From positions 5,541,501 through 5,605,500 of the forward strand of contig NZ_JAUSXS010000001.1 of assembly GCF_030816195.1 (NCBI RefSeq): DNA of 64,000 bases, given 5' to 3'. Origin of the DNA: Pseudomonas sp. W4I3 (GTDB lineage: Bacteria; Pseudomonadota; Gammaproteobacteria; Pseudomonadales; Pseudomonadaceae). Positions within the stretch are counted from its first letter, which is position 1. Every line of letters starts with the position of its first letter. The notes below the pieces were generated by a model. That model worked only from the letters and a program-made list of their open reading frames with translations. It had not been told where the DNA came from and made no database searches. Below are positions 26,906-35,840 of this stretch, in pieces. Position numbers and translations under genes: made by a program.

Positions 26906-28041
26906 AGTTTTGCCGCCGCTTGTTGCAGCGTCTCCTCGCGTTTGGCAAAGCACAGGCGCACCAGGCGCTGGCCTTGAGGCGGGTTGCGGTAGAACACAGA
27001 GATGGGAATCGACGCCACGCCGTGTTCGCGAGTCATCCATTCGGACATGGCGACATCATCCAGGTCCGGGCGAATCCGGGAATAATCCACCAGTTGAAAG
27101 TAAGTCCCCGCCGACGGGCTGAAGCTGAACCGCGACGGCGCCAGCAACCGGCAGAACAGGTCGCGCTTGGCTTGGTAGAACGCCGGCAGCGCCCCCACGT
27201 GCTCCGGGTGCTCTGCCATGAAATCGGCCAGCGCGTACTGCAACGGCGTCACGCCACAGAAACTGACGTACTGATGCACTTTGCGCAGCTCGGCAGTGAG
27301 GGCCGGCGGCGCAACCACATAGCCGGTTTTCCAGCCCGTGACGTGATAAGTCTTGCCGAACGAGCTGACCACGAACGCACGCGAGTACAGCTCCTCGTGG
27401 GCGAGCACGCTGACGTGGGGCACGCCGTCGAACACCAGGTGTTCGTACACTTCATCGCTGAGCAGATAGATATCGCGCCCGCGAATCAGCTCGGCCAGTT
27501 GGTCCAGTTCCTCACGGCTGATCAGCGCGCCGCTGGGATTGTGCGGGGTATTGAGCACGATCATGCGCGTGCGCGGCGACAGCGCGGCCTTGATGCGCTC
27601 GAAGTCCAGGCTGAAATCCTGTAAGCCCAACTGCACATGCACGCAGCGCCCGCCGGCCAGCTCTACCGAGGGCGCGTAGCTGTCGTAGCAAGGGTCGAAG
27701 ATGATCACCTCGTCACCATTGCGGATAACAGCCTGGATAGCGCAGAAGATGCCCTGGGTAGCGCCGGGGGTTATGGTGACCTCAAGGTCGGCATCGACGC
27801 TGACACCGTAGCTGTGGGCAATCTTCGCCACCACTTGCTGGCGCAGGGCGGGCAAACCGCTCATCGGTGCGTATTGGTTATGGCCGTTGGCGACGTGCCG
27901 ACCCACGGCGTCGAGCAAGTCTTGAGGGCCATTGAAGTCCGGAAAACCCTGGGACAGGTTGATTGCGCCGGTTTCGGCCGCCAACTGCGACATGCTGGTG
28001 AAAATGGTGGTGCCGACATTCGGCAGCTTGCTGGTGATCAT
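26893..28041 (-). CDS. Methionine/glutamine-type PLP aminotransferase (YbdL-like)
   Basis: A 382-residue fold-type I aminotransferase. The PLP lysine is Lys230 in SSFGKTYHVTGWKTGY; Asn, Asp and Tyr residues typical of class I are in LNTPHNPSGALIS and LLSDEVYEH. The N-terminus PNVGTTIFTSMSQLAAETGAINLSQGFPDF is that of YbdL-type enzymes, which prefer methionine and other bulky amino acids with 2-oxo acids such as KMTB. It is translationally coupled to the omega-amidase gene. Start 28041 has GGGG eight bases upstream. Confidence 0.9.
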   Translation of the reverse strand: MITSKLPNVGTTIFTSMSQLAAETGAINLSQGFPDFNGPQDLLDAVGRHVANGHNQYAPMSGLPALRQQVVAKIAHSYGVSVDADLEVTITPGATQGIFCAIQAVIRNGDEVIIFDPCYDSYAPSVELAGGRCVHVQLGLQDFSLDFERIKAALSPRTRMIVLNTPHNPSGALISREELDQLAELIRGRDIYLLSDEVYEHLVFDGVPHVSVLAHEELYSRAFVVSSFGKTYHVTGWKTGYVVAPPALTAELRKVHQYVSFCGVTPLQYALADFMAEHPEHVGALPAFYQAKRDLFCRLLAPSRFSFSPSAGTYFQLVDYSRIRPDLDDVAMSEWMTREHGVASIPISVFYRNPPQGQRLVRLCFAKREETLQQAAAKLCVI

Positions 28042-28065
28042 GGGAGCCCCCTTCGGGTGAGCCCA

Positions 28066-28172
28066 AGTTTTAAGCTGCAAGCTGCAAGGAGGTCAAGGGG
28101 CAAACTGCCAGGCACAAAAAAGGGCCCCCAAAGGAGCCCTCTCTTGCAGCTTGTCGCTTGGAACTTGCAGCT
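28066..28172. repeat. AAGCTGCAAG-type repeat pair flanking the terminator
   Basis: AAGCTGCAAGCTGCAAG (28071-28087) and an inverted, imperfect partner TTGCAGCTTGTCGCTTGG...TTGCAGCTGC (28144-28172) enclose the der terminator. The motif recalls intergenic repeats in pseudomonads; this copy is imperfect. Confidence 0.45.
28116..28140 (-). terminator. der intrinsic terminator
   Basis: Read leftwards: an 8-bp GC-rich stem (AGGGCTCC pairing with GGGGCCCT, one G-U) followed by six T. It lies 34 bases after the der stop. Confidence 0.85.
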
Positions 28173-28173
28173 G

Positions 28174-29643
28174 CTACTTCTTATCCCTGCGCTTCTTGTC
28201 GGCCTTCTTGTGGTGAGTCATCAAACGACGCTTCTTGTTCACCTGACGGTCGGTCAGTGTGTTCTTGTTGCCTTCGTACGGGTTCTCACCACCCTTGAAC
28301 TCGATACGGATCGGCGTACCGACCAGTTTCAAGACACGGCGGTAGGTGTTCTCAAGGTAACGCACATAGGACTTGGGCACCTTCTCGATCTGGTTACCGT
28401 GGATCACGATAATCGGCGGGTTGGCACCACCCAAGTGGGCGTAACGCAGTTTGATGCGGCGGTTGTTGACCATCGGCGGCGCGTGCTCGCCAACCGCGTC
28501 TTCCAGGATCTGGGTGAGGCGGTTGGTCGGCCAGCGCGTAACCGCGGACTTGAACGAGTTCTGTACGGACGCGTAGAGGTTGCCCACGCCGGTGCCGTGC
28601 AGTGCCGAGATAAAGTGGATATCGGCAAACTCAACGAAGAACAGGCGACGCTGCAGCTCGATCTTGACGAAATCGCGCTCGCTTGGCGTCATGCCGTCCC
28701 ACTTGTTGATCGCGATCACCAGGGCACGACCGGCTTCCAGGGCGAAGCCCAGCAGGTTCAGGTCGTGGTCAACCACGCCTTCGCGGGCGTCCATCACGAA
28801 GATCACCACGTTGGCGTCTTTGATCGCCTGCAGGGTTTTCACCACGGAGAATTTTTCAACTTCCTCGTGGATCTTGCCGCGCTTGCGCACACCGGCGGTG
28901 TCGATCAGCGTGTACTTCTCGTCGTTGCGCTCGAACGGGATGTAGATGCTGTCGCGCGTAGTGCCAGGTTGGTCATAGACGATGACCCGGTCTTCACCCA
29001 GCATGCGGTTGACCAGGGTCGACTTGCCGACGTTAGGGCGGCCGATGATGGCGATCTTGATCCCGTCTTTTTCGCTCGGGCCAGGAATGCGCTTGGCTTC
29101 CTCGCCTTCGGCGACGATCTCTTCTTCACCCTCTTCTTCGTCGGCGTCATCCTTGGGGAAACTGCTCAGGGCAATTTCCAGCATCTGGGTGATGCCACGA
29201 CCGTGGGCACCTGCGACCGGGATTGCGTCGCCCAGGCCCATCGGGCTGAACTCGGCGCGGGCCTGTTCAGGATCGATGTTGTCGATCTTGTTGGCGATCA
29301 GGTAGGAACGCTTGTTGCGCTTGCGCAGGTGCTCGCCAATCATCTGGTCGGCAGCGGTGTAGCCCGCACGGGCGTCCACCAGGAACAACACGACATCGGC
29401 TTCTTCAATGGCCAGCAGCGACTGCTCGGCCATTTTTTCGTCCATGCCATGTTCGTCACCGGAGATACCACCGGTGTCGACAATAATGTAGGAGCGCCCT
29501 TGCCACTTTGCCTCACCGTATTGGCGATCACGGGTAAGACCGGACAAGTCGCCGACGATGGCGTCGCGAGTCCTGGTCAGGCGGTTGAACAAGGTGGACT
29601 TGCCGACGTTAGGTCGGCCCACCAGGGCGATTACGGGAACCAT
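28174..29643 (-). CDS. der: Ribosome-assembly GTPase Der (EngA)
   Basis: A 489-residue protein with two tandem GTPase domains needed for 50S subunit maturation. Both P-loops are GRPNVGKST (about 9-17 and about 205-213). Each domain has its DxxG switch (DTGGI and DTAGV) and NKID/NKWD motif; a KH-like domain ends the protein (about 390-475), followed by a very basic tail (KKRRLMTHHKKADKKRRDKK). An acidic linker (DEEEGEEEIVAEGEE) joins the two G domains. ATG 29643 has GGAGAG upstream. It is the last gene of the rodZ-der run, separated from bamB by a REPIN. Confidence 0.97.
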   Translation of the reverse strand: MVPVIALVGRPNVGKSTLFNRLTRTRDAIVGDLSGLTRDRQYGEAKWQGRSYIIVDTGGISGDEHGMDEKMAEQSLLAIEEADVVLFLVDARAGYTAADQMIGEHLRKRNKRSYLIANKIDNIDPEQARAEFSPMGLGDAIPVAGAHGRGITQMLEIALSSFPKDDADEEEGEEEIVAEGEEAKRIPGPSEKDGIKIAIIGRPNVGKSTLVNRMLGEDRVIVYDQPGTTRDSIYIPFERNDEKYTLIDTAGVRKRGKIHEEVEKFSVVKTLQAIKDANVVIFVMDAREGVVDHDLNLLGFALEAGRALVIAINKWDGMTPSERDFVKIELQRRLFFVEFADIHFISALHGTGVGNLYASVQNSFKSAVTRWPTNRLTQILEDAVGEHAPPMVNNRRIKLRYAHLGGANPPIIVIHGNQIEKVPKSYVRYLENTYRRVLKLVGTPIRIEFKGGENPYEGNKNTLTDRQVNKKRRLMTHHKKADKKRRDKK

Positions 29644-29708
29644 GCGGCTCTCCACTTCGTTATTTCAGAAAATACAAAAGCCGCTGCAGGGCAGCGGCTG
29701 GTGCTCGA

Positions 29709-29810
29709 CTGTAGGAGCGAGCTTGCTCGCGAAAATTGCAAAGGCACCGCGTTCATTCAAGCATCACGCGTTATCGTTAACGATTTTCGCGAGCAAGCTC
29801 GCTCCTACAG
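29709..29810. repeat. REPIN (GAGCGAGCTTGCTCGC family)
   Basis: Arms CTGTAGGAGCGAGCTTGCTC and GAGCAAGCTCGCTCCTACAG are exactly inverted and about 45 bases apart. The internal CGCGTTATCGTTAACGAT-TTTCGC is nearly the same as in the copy at 7395-7510. Confidence 0.88.
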
Positions 29811-29849
29811 GTGAAGCTGCCTGGGGAGTTTAGTCCCCGGGCATCGTTC

Positions 29850-31001
29850 TTACTTGATGGTCAGGGCTTCCAGCTTGCCGCTGTTGCCATACACATAAAG
29901 CATGTTACCCACCACCAGCGGACGCGCACGCAGGCCGTCGCTGTCGATACGCTCGCGACCTACAAAGCGACCGTCCACCTGGCTCAGCAGGTGCAGGTAA
30001 CCTTCGAAGTCACCGACCGCTACGTAGCTGGAGAAGACTTCCGGTGCCGACAGTTGGCGGCGAGCCAGGGAATCGTTGCTCCACAGCGCAGTGGTGGAAC
30101 GCTCGTCGACACTTTCAACGGTGCCGGACGCCAGGCTTACGTAGACGCTGCCAAACCCTTGGGCGACACCGGCGTAGCTGGAAGCATCACGCTGCCAGTT
30201 GACCCGACCGCTCTGCAGGTCCAGCGCCGCAACACGGCCCTGGTAGGTGGCGACGTAGAGGGTCTCACCCGACAGCAACAGGCCGCCGTCGATGTCCACC
30301 ACACGATCCAGTTCGGAACGACCTTGTGGGATTGCCACACGGGTTTCCCAGACAGGCACGCCGTTCTGGGTATTCAGGGCGACCACTTTACCGGTCGACA
30401 GCCCGGCAACGGCCAGATTGTTGGTCACAATCGGACCACTGGTACCGCGCAAGGTCAGCACCGCCGGGGTGCTGTCGTACAACCAGCGCTGGTTGCCGGT
30501 GGCGGCGTCCAGACCAATCACACGGTCATCCTGAGTCTGCACCACGACGATGTCGCCGTTGGTGGCAGGCGGTGCGAGGACTTCACTGGTCACGCGAGCG
30601 CGCCATTTCTCTTCACCGGTGCTGGAATCCAGGGCCACGACTTCACCCTTGAGGGTGCCGAGCATGACCATGCCGTAACCCACGCCTACCGCGCCGGAAA
30701 CTGGCAACTCAAGGTCTTTCTTCCACTTCACGTCACCGTTCATGCGATCCATGGAGGTCACGATGCCGGTTACGTCAGCGGCCACAATGTTGTCACCGTC
30801 GATTGCCGGTACCAGCATGTTGTAGGTTTCGCCCTGACCGTCACCGATGGAGCGGCTCCACTGCTTCTGCAGGACCACTTCTTCCTTGAAGCTGGTCAGC
30901 TCCGCAGGCGGCAGTTCTTTTTTACTGTTGCTGCTGCAACCCGCGGCCAGAACGGCCAGAGCCAGCAATGCTGCATGTTTCCAACGGATCACGTCACGCA
31001 T
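29850..31001 (-). CDS. bamB: Outer-membrane assembly lipoprotein BamB
   Basis: A 383-residue lipoprotein of the beta-barrel assembly machine, an eight-bladed PQQ-type propeller that binds BamA in the periplasm. The lipobox is LAAGC (about residues 18-22), and repeated PQQ-blade motifs with Trp and Gly are spaced through 80-370 (for example GDVKWKKDL, STGEEKWRA, TGNQRWLYD). The ATG at 31001 overlaps the stop of yfgM by 8 bases. The Shine-Dalgarno-like AAAGGGG directly abuts it, which suggests coupled translation. Position between yfgM and der is conserved in gammaproteobacteria. Confidence 0.95.
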   Translation of the reverse strand: MRDVIRWKHAALLALAVLAAGCSSNSKKELPPAELTSFKEEVVLQKQWSRSIGDGQGETYNMLVPAIDGDNIVAADVTGIVTSMDRMNGDVKWKKDLELPVSGAVGVGYGMVMLGTLKGEVVALDSSTGEEKWRARVTSEVLAPPATNGDIVVVQTQDDRVIGLDAATGNQRWLYDSTPAVLTLRGTSGPIVTNNLAVAGLSTGKVVALNTQNGVPVWETRVAIPQGRSELDRVVDIDGGLLLSGETLYVATYQGRVAALDLQSGRVNWQRDASSYAGVAQGFGSVYVSLASGTVESVDERSTTALWSNDSLARRQLSAPEVFSSYVAVGDFEGYLHLLSQVDGRFVGRERIDSDGLRARPLVVGNMLYVYGNSGKLEALTIK

Positions 31002-31635
31002 CCCCTTTGGCCAGGTCGTCCAGCTTGATTTGTAAGCCACCGACCGCCGCTTCATCAGACAGCGCCGCCTTGGCTTTTTGGTACGCAGCATTGGCTTCGT
31101 CGGTACGACCCAATTGGACCAACAGGTCGCCCTTGAGCTCTTCGCGAGTGGCTACAAATGCCTTGTCAGCATCGCCGTCGAGCAGTTTGAGTGCTTCGTC
31201 AGCCTTGTTCTGTGCCGCCAATACCTGTGCCAGGCGCTGACGTGCGATTTCACCCAGGGTCGGGTTGGTCGGCTTGTCGGCGATGGCCTTGAGCTCGGTG
31301 GCTGCATCATCCAGCTTGCCGGTATCGACCGCGACTTTCGCGACGAAGAGGCTGCCGTACTGGGCGTAGGTAGTACCGCCAAATTCGTTCTTCAACTTGC
31401 CGGCCAGGTCTGCCACTTGAGCAGGGTCCGGCTTGCCGTCCGGCGTCAGGGTAGTTTCCAGCAGTTGCTGATAAACGATCGAGGCGCCTTGGGACTGGTT
31501 GGCCTGATACTTGGTCCAGGCTTGCCAGCCGAACACCACCACTAAAGCCAGCAGACCGCCAGTAACCAGAGGCTTGCCGTTACGCTGCCACCAGTCCTTG
31601 AACTCGGCCAGTTGCTCATCATCAGTACTCGACAC
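30994..31635 (-). CDS. YfgM-family periplasmic tetratricopeptide protein
   Basis: A 213-residue inner-membrane-anchored protein. Short cytosolic N-terminus (DDEQLAEFKDWWQRNGK), one membrane segment (about 21-40, LVTGGLLALVVVFGWQAWT), then a periplasmic TPR-like domain rich in Ala and Leu. In E. coli YfgM is an ancillary SecYEG and periplasmic chaperone partner (with PpiD). It overlaps bamB and follows hisS in the same transcript. Confidence 0.92.
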   Translation of the reverse strand: MSSTDDEQLAEFKDWWQRNGKPLVTGGLLALVVVFGWQAWTKYQANQSQGASIVYQQLLETTLTPDGKPDPAQVADLAGKLKNEFGGTTYAQYGSLFVAKVAVDTGKLDDAATELKAIADKPTNPTLGEIARQRLAQVLAAQNKADEALKLLDGDADKAFVATREELKGDLLVQLGRTDEANAAYQKAKAALSDEAAVGGLQIKLDDLAKGDA

Positions 31636-31676
31636 CCCAATACTCCTTAATCGCTAAATTCGGCTGTTCGACAGCT

Positions 31677-32966
31677 TCAACCCTGCACAACGCAGGTGGC
31701 CAGGTGCGCAGCGAGCGCATCAAAGGCAATGTTCTGTTGTTCGCCCTGGCCACGCAGGGGTTTGAAACCTATCACTTGCTGGGCCAACTCGTCATCGCCG
31801 AGGATCAACGCATACAACGCGCCGCTCTTGTCGGCCTTCTTGAACTGGCTCTTGAAGCTACCCGCACCGGCATTGATCTGCAGGCGCAGGTTCGGCAGTT
31901 GGTCACGCACTTTTTCGCTCAGGGCCAAGGCAGCCAGTTCGGCGGCCTCGCCAAACGCACAAAGATACACGTCCACCTGACGGGAAATCTCTTGCGGCAC
32001 TTGCTCCAGGGTTTCCAGCAGCAGAATCAGCCGCTCGATGCCCATGGCGAAACCCACGCCCGCAGTCGGCTTGCCGCCCATCTGCTCGACCAGGCCATCG
32101 TAACGGCCACCGGCACACACGGTGCCCTGGGCGCCGAGTTTGTCGGTGACCCATTCGAACACGGTCTTGCTGTAGTAATCGAGGCCGCGCACCAGCTTGG
32201 GGTTGATCACATACGGAATACCCGCCGCATCCAGGCGAGCCTTGAGGCCCTCGAAGTGCGTTCGGGATTCTTCGTCCAGGTAGTCGGCCATTTTCGGCGC
32301 GTCGACCAGTACAGCCTGGGTGTCGGCGTTCTTGGTATCCAGCACGCGCAAAGGGTTGGTCTTCAGGCGGCGCTGGCTGTCTTCGTCCAGTTTATCCAGA
32401 TGGGCAGACAGGTACTCGACAAGGGCGACCCGGTAGCGGCCCCGGGACTCGCTGGTGCCCAGGCTGTTGAGCTCGAGCTTGACCGCGTCGCGGATGCCCA
32501 GTTCGCCCCACAGGCGCCAGGTCAGCACGATCAGCTCGGCGTCAATGTCCGGCCCGTCCAGGTTGAAGACTTCGCAACCGATCTGGTGGAACTGGCGATA
32601 ACGACCTTTCTGCGGACGCTCGTGGCGGAACATCGGGCCGATGTACCACAGCTTCTGGGTCTGGCCGCCACCGGTGATGCCATGCTCCAGCACAGCGCGA
32701 ACGCACGCGGCGGTACCTTCCGGACGCAGGGTCAGGGAGTCGCCGTTACGGTCTTCAAAGGTGTACATCTCTTTTTCAACGATGTCGGTCACTTCACCGA
32801 TGGAGCGCTTGAACAGCTCGGTGAACTCGACGATCGGCATGCGAATCTGCTTGTAACCGTAGTTATCCAGCAGGCGCGCGACAGTGCTTTCGAAGTAACG
32901 CCACAGTGGCGTCTGCTCCGGCAGGATGTCGTTCATGCCACGAATGGCTTGCAGAGACTTGCTCAC
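31677..32966 (-). CDS. hisS: Histidyl-tRNA synthetase
   Basis: A class II synthetase of 429 residues that charges tRNA-His. The catalytic core has motif 1 (about 40-70), motif 2 in MFRHERPQKGRYRQFHQIG, the histidine-specific LVRGLDYYSKTVFEW and the motif 3 segment GVGFAMGIERLILLLE. The anticodon-binding domain is C-terminal (about 330-425). Normal length; it lies 23 bases downstream of ispG. Confidence 0.98.
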   Translation of the reverse strand: MSKSLQAIRGMNDILPEQTPLWRYFESTVARLLDNYGYKQIRMPIVEFTELFKRSIGEVTDIVEKEMYTFEDRNGDSLTLRPEGTAACVRAVLEHGITGGGQTQKLWYIGPMFRHERPQKGRYRQFHQIGCEVFNLDGPDIDAELIVLTWRLWGELGIRDAVKLELNSLGTSESRGRYRVALVEYLSAHLDKLDEDSQRRLKTNPLRVLDTKNADTQAVLVDAPKMADYLDEESRTHFEGLKARLDAAGIPYVINPKLVRGLDYYSKTVFEWVTDKLGAQGTVCAGGRYDGLVEQMGGKPTAGVGFAMGIERLILLLETLEQVPQEISRQVDVYLCAFGEAAELAALALSEKVRDQLPNLRLQINAGAGSFKSQFKKADKSGALYALILGDDELAQQVIGFKPLRGQGEQQNIAFDALAAHLATCVVQG

Positions 32967-32989
32967 ATCAAATCCTTAAATTCGTTCAA

Positions 32990-34099
32990 TCAGCCGCGAG
33001 CGATCAGCGCTGCGTCAGCGGCGACCTTTTCGGCCGCTTTCTCGCGGATCAGCTTTTCCAGCTCATCCACCAGATTGTCATTCGTCAATTTCTGCGACGG
33101 TTTGCCGTCGATATAAATCAGGTTCGGGGTACCGCCGGTCAAGCCCACATGCGCCTCTTTGGCCTCGCCCGGTCCGTTGACCACACAACCGATCACCGCG
33201 ACATCCAGCGGCACCAGCAGGTCTTCCAGACGCAACTCCAGGTCGTTCATGGTTTTCACCACGTCGAAGTTCTGCCGCGAACAGCTCGGGCAGGCAATGA
33301 AGTTGATGCCACGGGAACGCAAACGCAGGGATTTGAGAATGTCGTAGCCGACCTTCACTTCCTCTACGGGGTCTGCCGCCAGGGAGATACGGATGGTATC
33401 GCCAATCCCTTCGGCGAGCAGCATACCGAGACCCACCGCAGATTTCACTGTGCCTGAGCGTAATCCGCCCGCTTCAGTGATACCCAGGTGCAACGGCTGC
33501 ACGATTTCCTTGGCCAGCAGGCGGTAGGCTTCTACGGCCATGAACACATCGGAAGCCTTTACGCTGACCTTGAAGTCCTGGAAATTCAGGCGTTCCAAGT
33601 GTTCAACGTGGCGCAGTGCCGACTCGACCAGCGCGGCCGGGGTAGGCTCGCCGTATTTCTTTTGCAGGTCTTTTTCCAGCGAGCCGGCGTTGACGCCGAT
33701 GCGGATCGGAATCCCGCGATCACGGGCCGCATCCACCACAGCGCGCACACGATCTTCGCGACCGATGTTGCCCGGGTTGATACGCAGGCAGTCCACACCC
33801 AGTTCGGCTACGCGCAACGCAATCTTGTAGTCGAAGTGAATGTCGGCAACCAGCGGCACCTTGACCAATTGCTTGATGCGGCCAAACGCTTCGGCGGCGT
33901 CCATGTCTGGTACGGAAACCCGCACGATGTCCACGCCAGCCGCTTCCAGACGATTGATCTGGGCAACGGTGGCGGCCACGTCATTGGTGTCGCTGTTGGT
34001 CATGCTCTGCACCGCGATGGGGGCATCGCCGCCCACCGGCACCGAGCCGACCCAGATCTTGCGCGATACGCGACGTTTGATTGGAGATTCGCCGTGCAT
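32990..34099 (-). CDS. ispG: 4-hydroxy-3-methylbut-2-en-1-yl diphosphate synthase
   Basis: Reductively converts MEcPP to HMBPP in the non-mevalonate isoprenoid pathway and carries a [4Fe-4S] cluster. The 369-residue protein has a TIM barrel (about 10-250) and a C-terminal domain with cluster cysteines in FIACPSCSRQNFD and IGCVVNGPGEAKE. It starts two bases after rodZ. The position close to isc genes on the same strand is a local synteny only. Confidence 0.97.
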   Translation of the reverse strand: MHGESPIKRRVSRKIWVGSVPVGGDAPIAVQSMTNSDTNDVAATVAQINRLEAAGVDIVRVSVPDMDAAEAFGRIKQLVKVPLVADIHFDYKIALRVAELGVDCLRINPGNIGREDRVRAVVDAARDRGIPIRIGVNAGSLEKDLQKKYGEPTPAALVESALRHVEHLERLNFQDFKVSVKASDVFMAVEAYRLLAKEIVQPLHLGITEAGGLRSGTVKSAVGLGMLLAEGIGDTIRISLAADPVEEVKVGYDILKSLRLRSRGINFIACPSCSRQNFDVVKTMNDLELRLEDLLVPLDVAVIGCVVNGPGEAKEAHVGLTGGTPNLIYIDGKPSQKLTNDNLVDELEKLIREKAAEKVAADAALIARG

Positions 34100-34101
34100 G
34101 A

Positions 34102-35073
34102 CTATTGTCCCAACTTGAGGCGAGCTGTCTCGCCACTGGTGAACGGCGCCACGTCCACAGGCTGGCCGTTATAGGCCACTTGCGCGCCACGGGCGAAGCC
34201 CAGACGCAGCGTCAAAGGAGGCTTGCCGCCCTGGTCCAGAGTATCTCCCTTACGCTTGAGACCGCTAAACAGCACTTTGCCATTGCCATCGGTGACTTGC
34301 GTCCAGCAGTCAGCGACGAAGGTGATCTGTACGCGCCCGTCACCGGCGATCAGCGCAGGGGTAGTGGGCGGTGAGATGGCTGGCGCCGTCGGTGCGGCCG
34401 GCGCTGGAGCGGCCGCCGCTGGGGCCTGGGCGACTGGCGCTGCTGGAGCCGGAGCGGGCACGGCCGCAGTCGCAGCGGGTGCGTTGCTGGCTTGCGGAGC
34501 AGGCTGTTCAGCGGTGGCCGGCGCTTCTGGCGCGGCCTGGCCTTCAGCGACCGCCTGGTCTTCCGGCTCATCCAGCGGATGAATCTGGGTGGTACCGTCG
34601 GCGCTTTCGACCTCGACGTGTTCCAGAGCGTTGCTGGTCAGGTCTTTATTGCGCTGGGTGGTCTGGTCTTGCCACCAGACAAAGCCACCGCCGATCACGG
34701 CAATCAGCAGCAACAGGCTGACAATGCGCAAGATCGTGTGGGAAACCCGCGTGGGCTCTTCGATACGGCCGAGGCCATGGACATTGCTGCCCTGGGAGTC
34801 GGTGCCGGTGAACTCGTCGAACGCCTGGACCAGCACGGTCTGGTCGATCCCCAGCAATTTGGCATAGGCGCGGATATAGCCGCGGGCAAAGGTATGCCCA
34901 GGCAACTTGTCGAACGCGCCAGCCTCAAGGTTGGCCAGGGAGGTGGTGGTCAGATTGAGCTTGAGGGCCACTTCCGCCAGCGACCAACCATTGCTTTCGC
35001 GGGCCTGACGCAAGGTCTCGCCTGGGTTGACGCGATTAGCTGCTACAACTTCCGGGTGCGCGGCTTTCATCAT
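34102..35073 (-). CDS. rodZ: Cytoskeletal protein RodZ
   Basis: A bitopic inner-membrane protein of 323 residues that links MreB to the elongation machinery. It has an N-terminal HTH_25 domain (about 15-85, PGETLRQARESNGWSLAEVA), one membrane span (about 112-134), a Pro/Ala-rich periplasmic linker (about 170-235, many PAP and AAP repeats), and a C-terminal DUF4115 domain. The start MMKAAH overlaps the pilW stop as ATGA (35073-35070). The linker length is likely variable between strains. Confidence 0.93.
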   Translation of the reverse strand: MMKAAHPEVVAANRVNPGETLRQARESNGWSLAEVALKLNLTTTSLANLEAGAFDKLPGHTFARGYIRAYAKLLGIDQTVLVQAFDEFTGTDSQGSNVHGLGRIEEPTRVSHTILRIVSLLLLIAVIGGGFVWWQDQTTQRNKDLTSNALEHVEVESADGTTQIHPLDEPEDQAVAEGQAAPEAPATAEQPAPQASNAPAATAAVPAPAPAAPVAQAPAAAAPAPAAPTAPAISPPTTPALIAGDGRVQITFVADCWTQVTDGNGKVLFSGLKRKGDTLDQGGKPPLTLRLGFARGAQVAYNGQPVDVAPFTSGETARLKLGQ

Positions 35074-35828
35074 TGCTCCGACAGGTATTGCTGATATTCC
35101 GGCGTACCGGGATAGAGTCGTTCGAGTTGCTGGCCAAAACGTGCGGCTGTGCCCGGTTCTTCATGAACCGTCGCCAGGCGCACACCAAGTAACAGACTAC
35201 GTGCATTGTGCCCGCTGAGCAGGCTGAAACGCTCGTAATAGTCACGTGCCGGCACATAATGCCTATCTTCGTAAGACAACTCAGCCATTTCAAGCAAAGC
35301 GCGTGGTTGGCGAGCGTTCAGGAGCAGGGCTTTTTCCAACTGCTGGCGCGCAAGCTTGCGCTGGCCCAGGTGGATCGAGGCCACCCCCAGGTTCTCGAAC
35401 ACGCGCGAGCGCTCAGGATAAAGGGTATCGGTGCTGGCTTGCTGGAAATACCCGGCCGCCTCTGCATACCGCTTCTGCTCGAACAGGAAACTGCCGTAGT
35501 TGTTCAACAAACGCGCGTCCCCAGGTCGGGAAGCCAGTGCCTTGCTGAAATAGCAATCGGCCAACTCGGGCTCGGCCTGGGCCTTGAACACCAGCGCCAG
35601 CGCGGCATTGGCATCAGCATCGTCGGCATCCAGTTCGAGGGCCTTCTTCAAGGGCACCTTGGCCTGCTCGCTCATGCCTTGTTGCAGATAGCCCAAGCCG
35701 AGTTGCACATAGGCCACACGCGCCGCTTCACGACCCTTGCCGGTTTGCAGCGGGCTGTCATGGCCCGATGAAACACAACCGGTCGCCAGACCGGTTACAA
35801 GCAACAGCAGCGCAAGGCGCAAGGGCAT
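35070..35828 (-). CDS. pilW: Type IV pilus biogenesis/stability lipoprotein PilW (PilF)
   Basis: A 252-residue outer-membrane lipoprotein needed for PilQ multimerisation in type IV pilus assembly. Signal peptide with lipobox LATGC (about residues 14-18) and six TPR-type helix pairs (for example AYVQLGLGYLQQGMSEQAKVPL and YGSFLFEQKRYAEAAGYFQQA). Stop overlaps the rodZ start; rlmN lies 12 bases upstream. Named pilF in P. aeruginosa. The order rlmN-pilW-rodZ-ispG is conserved in pseudomonads. Confidence 0.93.
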   Translation of the reverse strand: MPLRLALLLLVTGLATGCVSSGHDSPLQTGKGREAARVAYVQLGLGYLQQGMSEQAKVPLKKALELDADDADANAALALVFKAQAEPELADCYFSKALASRPGDARLLNNYGSFLFEQKRYAEAAGYFQQASTDTLYPERSRVFENLGVASIHLGQRKLARQQLEKALLLNARQPRALLEMAELSYEDRHYVPARDYYERFSLLSGHNARSLLLGVRLATVHEEPGTAARFGQQLERLYPGTPEYQQYLSEQ

Positions 35829-35840
35829 AGAGGTCCTCTC

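Noticed and set aside
28116..28140. Terminator for the aminotransferase gene
   Set aside because: It lies upstream of that gene; the T-run orientation and distance fit der instead.
27637..29814. 725-codon plus-strand ORF
   Set aside because: Antisense of der and the aminotransferase gene; same GC-skew artefact, no ribosome-binding site or family match.
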